Of a stretch of 34,222 nucleotides of DNA, positions 17,464 to 28,046 are shown piece after piece; within the stretch, counting starts at the first letter, position 1, and each line of letters begins with the position of its first letter. Origin of the DNA: Chrysophaeum taylorii (taxonomy: Eukaryota > Sar > Pelagophyceae > Pelagomonadales > Pelagomonadaceae); assembly GCA_029834535.1 (NCBI GenBank), contig JAQMWT010000625.1:1-34222 (forward strand). The letters are read 5' to 3'. A model generated the notes under the pieces. The model was not told where the DNA came from, did not search any database, and saw only the letters and a program-made list of their open reading frames with translations. The position numbers were made by a program, and so were the translations under genes.

Positions 17464-19288
17464 ATGGCCACTCGCAATCAAAGCAACCGATATCTGCGAC
17501 AAGAGATACAAACTCTGAGATCAGAGATGGACACTCGCATCGCAGCCGCGGTCGCAGCCGCTGTCGCCGCACAGATGTCAGCCAACACCCCACCACCTGC
17601 CGTCGCAGCAGCGACTGCTCCCCCCACTATGGCTCCACAAGACCCTAAGAGCAAGGCCACCACCTTCTCGGACCCCACTGGCTCTGTCCTCAAGTCCATG
17701 GACGGCGCTCAAGTCACCCCCCAAATGCTCTCTTACCACGTTATGCAGCTGTTCGCCGAACATCTCATGCCCGAGACTGGCATTGCGCAATACTTCCTGC
17801 AAGGCTTCTACACGTGGGAATCCGTTATACGCGGATCTAACGATCTAGCTGACACACTCCTCAGCCACTGCATGGAAGAATACGACCAACGCCGCGAACA
17901 CCATGCCACAGCTGGCAACACCCAAGATTTCCAAGGACGCTTGGTCTATTACCAGGGCGTATACCGCAAGTTCGGTAAAGATTACCTTGACAATATCGAT
18001 GAGCCCAAACTCCAAACACTCCAAGCACAAGACAAAGACACCACCGATTCGTCGAAAGGAAAGCCATATCCTATCACGCAACCTCACCTAGAAGATAAAG
18101 AAGCTGATTTCGTCGTCTATCTCCGCGAGACCGTACACCCTATATTTCGCCGTTTTCTGCACGCCGGTCGCGACTCTGTCAAGCACCCCGCATACGACGA
18201 AATCGACAAACTCGGATCCTCTCACCCCATAGGCCTCGAATTCGTACACGAAGTTTGCATCGCCCTTGATAAGCACACGGGCCAGAACCATGTCCATCAT
18301 GCTCACTATGTCTTCAATTCGTTCCTGGAGACACCGTTCAACCCGGAGATCCACGAACCAGCGCACTATATCGACTATATGCGCCACGTCCAACAGCAAT
18401 TACGTCAAATCACCGACGATCCTTCTCTCCAACTCGACGACGACACGATCAAAGACGAAATTCATAAAATCCTTCGCTTCAAGTATCCCCCAAGTTTACT
18501 TGACTCCCGCGCCCCAACTCACATCAAAGGTTTCGCCCGTCTAGCTATCTGTCTTCGTACCCCGAACGACTCTCCGCACCTCGACGAAGATAAGGCTGCG
18601 ATCCACCATCTGCCCAAGCTTATTGCGCGCATCACAGTCATATCATCTTTTGAACGCAACTTCTGGGCTCACCTCAAGCCCCACCACTCCCTCAACTTCA
18701 AGCCTCTCCGCTTTGTCACCGACTTCGGTCGTCTGCCGACCAAGGACAAAGACAACCCACGATTCCGTTTACGCCCCTTGGTTTCCACCTCACCGAATAT
18801 GACGATGACGCGTCTCCTCCCGAAGACGAGATACCCCCTGATCCAGACGACGCATCCCCTGACGACGCCGACCATGTCGACGCCTTTATCGCGGAAGCCA
18901 ATCTCGACCTAGAAGATGATAACGCACTCATCCAACACCTCCACACTTATCGCAAGAAACAACTCACCCGCCACCCCAAGAAAAACAAAAAGCCTCCAAA
19001 TCCTCGTTCACCGTCATACTACGACACCAATGACAGTCCCAAGCCCAAGACCACCCCGGTCACACCCACCAAACATAAACGGAATCCTCGCGCTCCTCAG
19101 GTCACCCCTGACAAACGCGAACACCCGCACTCCGCAAGGTCACATTTCCCACACAAACGCACCCTCCCAAGTCACCCACTCCAGACCAACGTTTCAAAGT
19201 CCCCCTACGTGATGTTCGCCGCAAACTCCAGACCATCCGTAACCTCAGCCAAGCTGCCCGGCAACACACCTCCAACTCTGACCGCATG
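17464..19288 (+). pseudogene. copia-B gag
   Basis: The ATG at 17464 follows the leader. Residues 1-48 form a helical start (MATRNQSNRYLRQEIQTLRS, then an alanine-rich helix). A linker PPPAVAAATAPPTMAPQDPK and then VLKSMDGAQVTPQMLSYHVM begin a mostly helical body to about residue 430, including FVVYLRETVHPIFRRFLHAG and IHEPAHYIDYMRHVQQQLRQ. Near 18775 the frame shifts; the next frame carries GFHLTEYDDDASPPEDEIPP and a basic, proline-rich RNA-binding-like tail (KKNKKPPNPRSPSYYD), ending at about 19288. No classical CCHC knuckle is seen. The helical body is the probable capsid (inference). Confidence 0.75.
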
Positions 19289-20342
19289 ACCAGGCTCATC
19301 AACCTCACCACCACCATCTCTGACGATATTCTCCTATCTGAGGCTGATACTGATGCCGCCGACTTTCTTCAGCTCCACTCCTCCGACCAACCGCCGGATG
19401 ATCGAGCTGATGAGGACGCAATCGACGACGGCTCGCCATATGATCGAGCTCATGAGGGCGCAATCGACGACGGCTCGTCATATGATAACCAAGGCCAACT
19501 CGGTTTATATGATGACCATGGTCACATCGGCTTATACGACGATGATCAAGTTCCCGAAATCGAAGATCAAGAAGACACCATCGAAGAATACGTACAACGC
19601 CACCAAGACTACATGTGTGCACTTCATCAGACCCGGCTTTTCGCTAACGGTTACCGACGACGCCTGTGCCGCCAACCAAACAACATTAAATCAGGCACCC
19701 AGCCTAGCGATGTGACAAACTTCCTACATCATCGACAATTTCCAAAACAGTCGCAGATTTCTTATGCGCAGCATACACCGCAGGAAAAACTTCTAAAAAG
19801 ACGAAGTCCCTGCACGGATGCAACGGCCCCGGCACCGAACTTTCTTTGCTCGACAGCGGTGCTTCCTTTTGTTTTACTCGCACCACAACCAATTTGGTTC
19901 AAGAACCCATACGCAGATTCCCCGAGCATACAATCCGCATGCGAAGGGGCACTCTCACCCTCAACTTCGTAGGTATTAAGCCACTATATCTGCAAGCTGC
20001 AGGTCGCTCCTCACATGACATCAAATGCTCTACTGGCTACGCATTATACTTTGTTTCCCTAGTCGTCCCGCATTTCCGACCAGGTTTACAGGTTATGGCG
20101 ACATCATAGTTAAAAGCTCTAAACGTCCAGGCAACGAACCCGCCGCTGCCGCACAAGCCATATTTGTACAAACTTGTGAAAAACTCCACTTCAAACCCTC
20201 ATGACTACAAATCACTTTTAAAAACCACTGCTGTAGTCATCGCTCATCGACAGACTAACGGCCTCCTGTCACTGCCATCTCATCCTAAGCATGTATTCGC
20301 CCATGTGGTCAGCTTCCACACCCGCCGCGAGATGACCCTCAA
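19286..20342 (+). pseudogene. copia-B aspartic protease
   Basis: After an acidic linker with repeated DDRADEDAIDDGSPYDRAHE-like units (19286-19590), a new frame at about 19830 reads NGPGTELSL, then LLDSGASFCFTRTTTNL, the copia protease active-site motif D-S-G-A-S (Asp codon 19852-19854). A strand-rich stretch TIRMRRGTLTLNFVGIKP follows. The frame stops at 20109; another frame continues with VKNSTSNPHDYKS and FAHVVSFHTRREM up to the retroposon insertion at 20351. Confidence 0.75.
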
Positions 20343-20725
20343 GGATGAAAACTAACTAACTAACTAACTTCAGACCTCTCCCGAGCATGGGAGCCAGGCC
20401 GGACCGACAGGTGCCAGTCCGGAATCACGGGCCTGTAGACGAGGAGCGCCGAAAGGTCGGTCGGCGGAGAGTGACCATCAAGCTTGTCGCCATGCGACGA
20501 GGAGACCGCGATGTGACTGACAACCAACTCGTCGATAACCTTCCGTCTTCGCCCCCCGGCCATACCCCGTCCCACTGCGAACGTTCCGGCTGCCAACCGG
20601 CCCGCCCGGGAGGCGAATAGGTGCCAACCTACGCCGGGAGGGCGGATGCCCTCGCAAGGCTCAGAATTCATGAGGCACCGTCCTCCATCGCAACCGCAGT
20701 CGGCGATCAGGGTAAGGGGATGAAA
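20343..20725 (-). mobile_element. Second copy of the (GTTA)n-tailed retroposon, in copia-B
   Basis: A 367-bp insert (20351-20717) flanked by 8-bp direct repeats GGATGAAA at 20343-20350 and 20718-20725. It shares the 5' end (GGTTGCGATGGAGGACGG), the middle GCCTCCCGGGC...GGCCGGTT block, and the 3' end CTCGGGAGAGGTCTGAAGTT with tail (GTTA)n with the copy at 4164-4560. The bodies have diverged a lot. Its position splits protease from the methyltransferase-like region. Confidence 0.75.
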
Positions 20726-20789
20726 TCGCAAACATTATGCAAAAGTCGCAAGGACCCGCACCCAGTCCCATTTTCTCGATTCTGCCAAA

Positions 20790-21775
20790 TTGCAAGCCCA
20801 TTCTGCTTTTCTGACGGAGTCTTTCAAACTGCCGAGCCCCTATTTGAAATATGCGCTCACTGGCACCGCGGAACTCTCTGTGTTTACACAGCCCCATCCG
20901 CTGCACACTGCCATTATCGCAGGTGGACTCCACCAAGAAGGATTTACTTCATTTCGCAAGCGCTTCGACAAACGCATTACTTTCGTTGTCACCTGTAAAA
21001 CTAACCCCACCCTGCACGCCCACGCGCAACAACTGTTCCCATATGCTCAGCACTACAGGGATCTCAGGCAACTTACTGCCGCCCGTCAAACTGGCAAACT
21101 ACGACTGCCTCGACTTGACATGGCTGTCTTCACCCTGCCCTGTCAACACCGCAGCGTAATTAAGGACCATGATGGCAATGCAACTCCAGCGACTGCCGAT
21201 CTTTTTGTTAAAGAACAAGTCCGCGTTGTTCGTTGCACGCTCCCGACATACACCATTGTCGGGGACGTTCCACCAAACCCGAAAACTCATCATGAGTACA
21301 CGCAACTCGCCAAATGCTATCAAAGTGTGGGCTACTTCCGACACTTTGGTGTCTACAACGCCTCAGCCTTCGGCGACGTCATAAGCAAGCACCGCTATCT
21401 CGCTGTCTTCGCTCGGCACCCGCTAGATGGCTACTCTCGAGAAAACCGCCTCCTCCTGGTTGACATCCCCACCGAGTATGGTTCCCTTCTTGGACCCTAG
21501 TCACACCATCCCAGAAGATCTCTGGATACCCGCCCCCGCCCTTCGCGGCACTGTGACTCGCTCGACCTTGGATTACTATCAACACAAGGCTATCTTCTCG
21601 TACACACCCGACAATGCAACTCGACTGTCGATTTCCGAGAATGCACGCATCTGCCAAATGCTCGCACGTCTCAAGCAGCCCTTCATGGATCTTGGACTGG
21701 GCGCAGACGGCACCCCCTATGCCTCCACGACTTCCACCCCGTACCTCCTGGTATTTACACACTACTGCACAACCA
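20790..21775 (+). pseudogene. Cytosine-5 DNA methyltransferase-like domain inside copia-B
   Basis: Predicted former C5-cytosine MTase. In the frame from 20790: motif I-like HTAIIAGGLHQEGFTSFRK (res 39-57); motif II/III FVVTCKTNP and QLFPYAQHYRDLRQL (65-95, Asp91); motif IV FTLPCQHRS with candidate nucleophile Cys118 (21141-21143); a motif VI position IVGDVPPN where the usual E-N-V is G-D-V; motif VIII NASAFGDVISKHRYLAVF (190-207). After a frame change at about 21490, motif IX appears as TRLSISENARICQ (21619-21657). A motif X-like PLCLHDFHPVPPGIY follows near 21720 in another frame. Loss of the motif VI glutamate and of the motif II acidic residue suggests an inactive copy. It lies between protease and integrase, an unusual place for an extra domain. 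Confidence 0.7.
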
Positions 21776-21776
21776 C

Positions 21777-22590
21777 TTGCTGCAACACCCCACTCTCGCT
21801 TCCTGGAATACGCTTCGCTGCATCCACGCTTCCGAGTCAACATGCACCCACCAGCTGGATGGACTCGTCCCCGGCACCGCTGCCACCGCCCTTGCATGCG
21901 GCTACTTCACGCGCGCCTCGCTCACGCTCCATTCGCGACCCCCCCAGATCCTGGATTGCGCCCACCAAACCGCCGCTTTCTCGCCGCAACACGCCTTCTC
22001 CCTGTCTGTCCCCAAGGGCACCGCTTTCCTGGTCGTGGCCTTCACCACCTCCTCGGCTGCCGCGCACAGCTGCTCGCGTCCTTCCACGTGGGTCCACTAC
22101 ATGAATCCCTCACGCCCCGGCTTTGCCGCGATCGATTCACGATGGCGCATCGCTCTCGATGACCCCACGGGACTCATAATGTCCGAAGCACGTCCCACTT
22201 ACGCGGACTATGTCGGCCACATCGGCGAAACGCTCCAGAAAAGCACCAAGTGCTGCTCGGTCACTGGCTCGTACCCCATCAACACGAGTTACTCCAACGC
22301 ACTCCTGCTGGTCTCCCCCGATCGCATCCGATACGCGACTCTCAACGAAATCGCACAATTTGGACACCACTCGGACCCAGAGCTTCTCCGCCTGTTCCGC
22401 CAGCACCCGCCGTTCTTCGCGTTGGAGGCACTGGCCAACGCTGTCCCACACAACATGCTACAGGCAAAGTACAGCGCTGTTCTGGCACATCACGCCTCGC
22501 ATCACCATGTGAACCTTCACATCGAATGGGACGCACTACGCAATTGCATTCCTAGCGCAGGAGACATCTATCAGACCACGGAATTCTTCT
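21777..22590 (+). pseudogene. Second methyltransferase-like C-terminal block in copia-B
   Basis: The long frame that later encodes integrase begins with a region that again looks like the C-terminal half of a C5-MTase: LDGLVPGTAATALACGYF (possible motif VI), HQTAAFSP and SVPKGTAFLVVAF (motif VIII-like, res 64-89), IRYATLNEIAQFGHH (motif IX-like, 22326-22370) and LEALANAVPHNMLQAKY (motif X-like with N-A-V-P, 22428-22470). Motifs I-IV are not visible in front of this block. Either the true motif IX/X of the upstream domain lie here after a long target-recognition region, or two MTase domains were fused in tandem. In-frame continuity with integrase shows it belonged to the polyprotein. Confidence 0.5.
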
Positions 22591-23561
22591 CCAACATCTC
22601 TGGCCGCCTTCTAGCAGTTGAAGACCTCCACCTCACTTCCCTCTTCATTGCTGTTGCAGATGCTCACCATGCAGCGATTCGCAACTCACCCAACTCGACA
22701 AACCTCGAAATGTTGCTTGCCCAAGCCGCCGTTGCAAAGATCAGAGTTGACAAACGAGCCAACTCCCCGAGCACGCCGCCTGTTGCGCTGCCTCCTTTTC
22801 ACAAGCCTGGCACCATTCAGCACGCTCAAAGAGTGCTCCTGGTCACCCGCTGGCACCGCATTCACCACCAGCAGCCCGGGGTTCTTCGCCGCACGATCGC
22901 AGCTGATGTCACTAACATCCGCCCAGGTGATGACCGGTATCTGCAGGACTGCACCGACTGCAAGCGCTGCCAGTCACACGTCGGTTTCAGCCACAAGAAA
23001 GCCTCATGGTCGCATGACGAACTGACCTATGCCCCTGGCCAACATCTCCACACGGATGTGTCCTACCCGAGCATCAGTAAATGCTATGGTGGATTTCGTT
23101 ACATCATGCACTTCGTATGCGTTATATCGGCCCACAAATGTTTGTACTTCCGACGGAAACTGGACGCACAAGACGTTATTGTAGGAATCCTCTACGTGGC
23201 CGACGTCGTAAAGGTCGAATTCGACGTACATGTTAAGATGCTATCATCGGACGCATTCTCGACATTCCGCTCTGAAGCCTTTCACCCGCTCAAAGTACAA
23301 CTTGGCATCCAGTTTCAAATCATTGGTCGCCACCTACACCAACAGAACTTGGCGGAAAACATCATAAAAGAAAACACCCGTGGCACCGTCATTCGCCTTC
23401 TGAATCTGCGCCACGTTCGCATCGAAGGGAAGCCCAAAAGCGCCGAGTATTACCATCCGCTTGCTCTGCTGCACAAGATCCAAGCCGACAACCAACGCTT
23501 CCATGGACTGCCTTCACGCACCCACCTGTCTTGCACCGTTCCCAGGCGCATCATGTCGTAA
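22591..23561 (+). pseudogene. copia-B integrase
   Basis: Joins element cDNA to host DNA. A zinc-binding pre-integrase part has TRWHRIHHQQPGVLRR and CTDCKRC (HH-CC). The RNase H-fold core shows LHTDVSYPS (Asp codon 23055), MLSSDAFSTF (Asp 23250) and QNLAENIIKENTRGT (Glu 23355), spaced 65 and 35 residues apart, which is the D,D35E arrangement. The frame is open through the whole core and stops at 23561. It is fused in frame with the upstream methyltransferase-like block. Confidence 0.85.
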
Positions 23562-24900
23562 AAGGCACCACTCTTGAAACTCCTCCCATTTGGCGAGCCA
23601 GTCACTTTCGTGAACCCGCAAAGCCTTAAAATGGGGCCCTCCAGCGTCTCGGCCTCCTACTTCCACAGCAACAATTATGTGCCTAAGCTCCCGGGCACTG
23701 ACAGATTTATCTGCGATGTCCACAGCTCCTGTACATCAAGGGAAGTATGGGAAAACAGTCACGTCAAACGACTTCCACGTCGACGCAGATTTGCCTGTTA
23801 ATCGCAACAAGGAAGTTGAGCTCATTAAAGCATGGGCACAGTCTCCAACAAACTCACGTCAAGATACCCCGCTCCTAGCCATCAGCAATCAGCCGATGCC
23901 GGAACTTAGACAGGAATCACCAAATGAGGGCGAGACTCCCAATCACGACCACGACGACAAACCTGACGATAAGGATACGGATTCGGATCAAAACTTTGCC
24001 AACCGTCAAATCCCAGACAGTGACGAGCCACCCGAACAGGACTTTTCGTTCCTCAACAGGCCTCCTCCATCGGACGGCAGCATCCCGATGCCAAAGCGAC
24101 ACGACCGATTACAGGTTGTTCTCGACGACTCAGGCTTTACCCCAGTCGTTGTGCATCGCAACCAGCGTGACAAACTCAAGGCAGATCTCAAGGAGGACCG
24201 CGTTTTCCGCATTCCTAAAGACCAACTCTACATCGTGAAACGTGTTGACGATGGGCAGCTGTTCACCAGACGCATTATCGCCTCAGAGTATGGTCGCAAC
24301 TGGAAGTACCAACAGGATCAGCCCACGGCACGCGCCACAGCCAACATGTCTAGCACACTGATGTTCCTTATCGGTGTCAGCGCTTTGCACCAAGGCCATG
24401 CCGCCAGCCTCGCGTCCGGATTGAACACAAGGAGACACGCCAAGCCACCAGACGATGTACCGATATCCTCCTCGCGCACACTACCCAAGATTACGGCATA
24501 TTAGGTGGCAACGCGCTGGATCTGCAGAGAGAAACAGACGCCGAACTCTTGCATGTCGACTTCCCAAAGAAGCCGCATCATTCGTCTGTTCTAGTCGACC
24601 ATCTGGATGACGATAACTCTGTCCTCGAGAACTACATGTGCCATGACGATTTGTCACTGGCAGAGTACTATGCGCGACAATGGAACCAAGAATTATGTTG
24701 TATGAATTCCTCCCTGTTATGGGACATCTCCGCGCACCAGCACTTCCACCTAGCTTCTCGTCATAGACATGCTTTCATGCACGACTCCGGCGAACTCGGT
24801 CACCTTTTTCTAAGTCAAAGTGACCCGAACCAAGACATTCTTCAAGAAGTCATGGACCATGACCTGCAGCACATTGATCACGTCGTGTTGCAGCTCGTGA
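23562..24900 (+). pseudogene. copia-B pol linker between integrase and reverse transcriptase
   Basis: Frames at 23677-24504 and 24549-24900 are open and rich in Asp, Pro and His (NHDHDDKPDDKDTDSDQ). They are followed by a basic strand-rich stretch (FRIPKDQLYIVKRVDDGQLF). This is typical of the variable C-terminal integrase region and linker of copia pol. A frame break lies near 24500. No separate domain is recognised. Confidence 0.6.
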
Positions 24901-25830
24901 CTGCTGATGACATTGTCTATGAGCCAGAGAAAACTGTCCAACTCAAGGGCCTCAGCGAAGAAGACAAGCTCAATCACATTGCTTCAATTCGCAAGGAGAT
25001 TGAGGGATTATGCTCTAATGGTGTCTTCAAGCTGGAGCAATTGCCGCCGGATCGTTCGTCAATATCGACGAAACTCGTGCTAGAAATCAAGTATTTGCCG
25101 ACGGACTCCGGACCGCTATAAGGCTCGCCTAGTTGCCCGAGGTTTATTGGCACGCGTCGGCATCGATTTCCATGCTACCTCTTCACCGACCGCGATTCTC
25201 GCCACCAACCGGTTATTGCTCGCCATCGCCGTGAAGCACAAGCCCCCCGTCGCGCACGCGGACAGCACGCAGGCCTTTATCCAATCGGCGCTCGATCGCC
25301 CGGTATGGATCGATTTGTGTGTCTCGCAGAACCTCATTCAGCAGATACAGAAAAACCACCCGGAGTCCAAACTAGCTCTGCGACTCGTCAATGCACTCTA
25401 CGGTCTCAAACAGTCAGCTTTGTTGTGGAACATCAAGCTCGACTCGTTCCTTCGAAAACACGAGTTCGGACGATCGCAAGTCGACACTTGTCTCTACATA
25501 AGTTGGGATCAATCTATCAGGGTTCTCCTATCCGTTTCTGTCGACGATCTTTTGATCACTGGTACCAACTCCGCCAAAATTACCTCTCTCCGCACTGCTC
25601 TGGAGAAAGAATATGGCGAAGGCACCTGGCACGACAATATTCGATCTGTTCTTGGTATCGACGTGCATTACAATGTATCCGCTGGTCATCTCACTATGAA
25701 TGTCGCAGCAAAGATCAATAAAATGATCGCCGAACATAAGCTCGACATTCGCAGTTCGGACGTACCACACTCTGAATTGCTCAATCAGAAGCCTTCAGCT
25801 AAGCCTCTCTCCGATTTGGCTCCTACCCTC
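24901..25830 (+). pseudogene. copia-B reverse transcriptase
   Basis: IRKEIEGLCSNGVFKLEQLP starts the domain; a one-base break near 25090 leads to RYKARLVARGLLARVGIDF, then TSSPTAIL, VAHADSTQAFIQSALDRPVW (first catalytic Asp), LVNALYGLKQSALLW and VDTCLYI. The catalytic box reads LLSVSVDDLLITG (Asp codons 25543-25548); copia elements normally have Y-V-D-D, so the tyrosine is serine here. Next comes WHDNIRSVLGIDVHYN, matching the thumb-region FLGI block. The domain is otherwise complete. Confidence 0.88.
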
Positions 25831-26694
25831 GACATTCTTCGCAAACATTATCCTCATTATTGTGGCACTAGTATCTACCTCTCCGTTGCATGTCGCCATG
25901 ATATTACAACTCTGTGCAGCAAATGCTGCAAAGGCATGCACAATCCTGAGCAGACTCATCTTCTGCACTTGTATGTTCTACTTCGCTACTTAAAGCGGAC
26001 TCCGAATGACTCTTTAGATTATTCACCCGACAGCCCTTCCATTACGCCCTTTATTCAACACTTGATCAGCAACTACCCCGAATTGCATAATCTTAGTTCG
26101 CCCATTATTTGTTTCACGGATGGCAGTTTCGCTGACCATTCTGACCCCCGCTTACGATCTCACTCTGGTGCTAGTATTAAGGTTTTTGGCAATCTCGTAT
26201 TTTGGTCTAGTAAACGACAGACACTCACTGCCAAGAGCACCATGGAAGCCGAACTCATCGCCGCTAGCGCAGCTGCTGATGAATGTCAATGGTTTCATAA
26301 GATCTTTTCTTCCCATCCCTATTTATTTTCGTGTGATCAAGCTCACGCTATCCCCCTGCTTGTCGATAATGCTAGCGCATTACAAGTAGCTAACCATCCT
26401 AAAGTCAGTGCTCCCTCTCGTCATGTTAACTTACGAGAATTTCGCATCCGTGACTACCAAGCCAATTCTGTGATTCGTCCCCTCTGGTGTCCTCCTCCGT
26501 ACCAGATCGCCGATCATTATTCGAAACTTCATTCTCGCACATTGTTTTACAAGTTCAAGAACGCCAATGGTGTTAATTCTACCTCTTCTTCACCTCCATC
26601 TCGCCAAGTCCATCTTTCCACAACTCTTCCATCATACGACTCCGTTCAAAACACTTTTCACATTCTTGTTGACGGGAAGTCTCTTTCTGCTTAG
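25831..26694 (+). pseudogene. copia-B RNase H
   Basis: In frame with RT. The copia connection region contains ISTICYLSV-type sequence (TSIYLSVACRHDITTLCSKC) and LLRYLKRTPNDSLDY. RNase H residues follow: CFTDGSFADH (Asp), WSSKRQTLTAKSTMEAELIA (Glu), LLVDNASALQVAN (Asp) and QIADHYSKLHSRTLF (Asp). All four acidic positions of the Ty1/copia enzyme are present. The stop at 26694 lies three bases before the 3' LTR-like sequence. Confidence 0.88.
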
Positions 26695-26696
26695 TT

Positions 26697-26936
26697 TGAT
26701 CCAGATTCTGCTCGATCCCGAGTTCAATCAGTGAGGGCGCAGAGATAGAAAATTCCATTTAGGGCGAGTAACCCCCTATCCTAGGGTTAGCACCTTCTTA
26801 TATCACACTTAAATTCAGAAAACGTCGCTGTGTTATCAACACCGTGCTGTCCTCGTTGTTAGAAACAGGACAAGGGCAGCCTACCACTGCTCTCACCCTA
26901 CCGAAGGGTAGCACAGTATAAATTACTGTTATCTAA
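26697..26936 (+). repeat. LTR at the 3' end of copia-B, of copia-A type
   Basis: Starts TGATCCAGATTCTGCTCG. It is closer to the copia-A LTR (shares CTATCCTAGGGTTAGC-like, GTGCTGTCCTCGTTGTTAGA and CTACCACTGCTCTCAC) than to the copia-B 5' LTR. It is followed at once by another gag fragment (copia-C), so it may be the 5' LTR of copia-C taking the place of the copia-B 3' LTR. Confidence 0.6.
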
Positions 26937-27375
26937 CGATATTCAGCAAAACCAAAACACCCCACCACCTGCCGTCGCCGCAGCGACTGCTCCCCCCACT
27001 ACGGCTCAACAAGACCCCAAGAGCAAGGCCACCACTTTCCCAGACCCCCCTAGCTCGGTCTTCAAGTCCATGGACGGCGCTCAAGTCACCCCCCAAATGC
27101 TCTCTTGCCAGGTCATGCAATTGTTTGTCGACCATCGCATGCCCGAGACAGGCATTACTCAATACTTCGTGCAAGGCATCTATACGTGGAAATCCGTTAT
27201 ACACGGATCTAACGATCTAGCAGACGCTCTCCTTGGCCACTGCATGGAAGAATATGACAACCGCCCCGAACACCATGCCACAACTGGAAATCTAGTGTCG
27301 AAACTCTCACGCATATGCTACGAACACGGTTTGGCAACTCCATATGAATATTTTCTTCTCTCTCCCAAATCCTAA
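26937..27375 (+). pseudogene. copia-C: gag 5' fragment
   Basis: Reads PPPAVAAATAPPTTAQQDPK, then SSVFKSMDGAQVTPQMLSCQ, HRMPETGITQYFVQGIYTWK and ALLGHCMEEYDNRPEHHATT, parallel to copia-B gag residues 43-150. The N-terminal start codon region is missing. Similarity ends at about 27290 and the frame stops at 27375. Confidence 0.75.
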
Positions 27376-27428
27376 GGTATCTCCATCGTGCTTCGGTTAA
27401 TGAACGTGCAAAATACTACTCGAATATC

Positions 27429-27845
27429 TTGGAAATAACTTCCCCGTGCACAAATCGAAATGTTATCAACGGGAGAGCCATCTCGACTTTCGAGCGAGAT
27501 ATGGACGATTCTCTATTTCCAAGCACATTATGTGTGCTTGAACTCATAAAGCCTCTTGTCCTCCTTATGGAGATGACTCCCCCGCATAGTGCATCCTGTG
27601 AAGACCATATTAGAGTTGCTAACTTGCTCTTTTCGTCATTGCACTATACATTGGACATCTCCGATCGTTTTCCTTGTTATTTGTGTGGCGACTATCAATC
27701 CAGGGGAATATGGATCCTTGTTGCCCGTAAACACAATCAGGGCTGGACCTTGACTCGAAATTTTTGTCACATCGAAAATCTCGACTTTGACGTCACGCAG
27801 ACAGTGGTCAGATCTGGGTCACATCAAAATCAACTTTCAGTGTGA
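27429..27845 (+). other. Unrecognised ORF downstream of copia-C
   Basis: Open frame with ERDMDDSLFPSTLCVLELIK, then RFPCYLCGDYQSRGIWILVA. No family recognised. It ends in the repeated-looking DNA (GACTTTGACGTCACGCAGAC). It may be remnant element sequence. Coding status uncertain. Confidence 0.25.
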
Positions 27846-28046
27846 CTGCCTTCATGATGGTCAAGTCCAAGTCAACATAACGAAAACGAGAAAAGCGGCC
27901 GCAAGCGGCCGGCAGAGGCTGGAAACGTCCCACACGCGCAGTTAGCGTCTTCCTCGCCTTCCCTCGTCTCTCGTACCCCCCCCCGCCTGCAGAAGCAGAA
28001 GAAAACACAACAGCGCGACCCTTTCATGTTGGAGGAAAACCCGTCA

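Larger units (their letters stand above)
17139..26936 (+). mobile_element. copia-B: Ty1/copia retrotransposon carrying a methyltransferase-like region
   Basis: Order: LTR, gag (17464), protease (19846), retroposon insertion (20351), cytosine-5 methyltransferase-like region (20790-22500), integrase (22600), reverse transcriptase (24900), RNase H (26100), 3' LTR-like sequence. Integrase before RT defines Ty1/copia. Each module changes frame relative to the next, so at least seven frame breaks have accumulated. The ~9.8-kb length is large for copia; the methyltransferase region accounts for about 1.7 kb of the excess. Confidence 0.88.

Noticed and set aside
20790..22560. Envelope-like or capsid-like extra gene in copia-B
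   Set aside because: No signal peptide, membrane segment or helical Gag pattern; methyltransferase motif order explains the region better.
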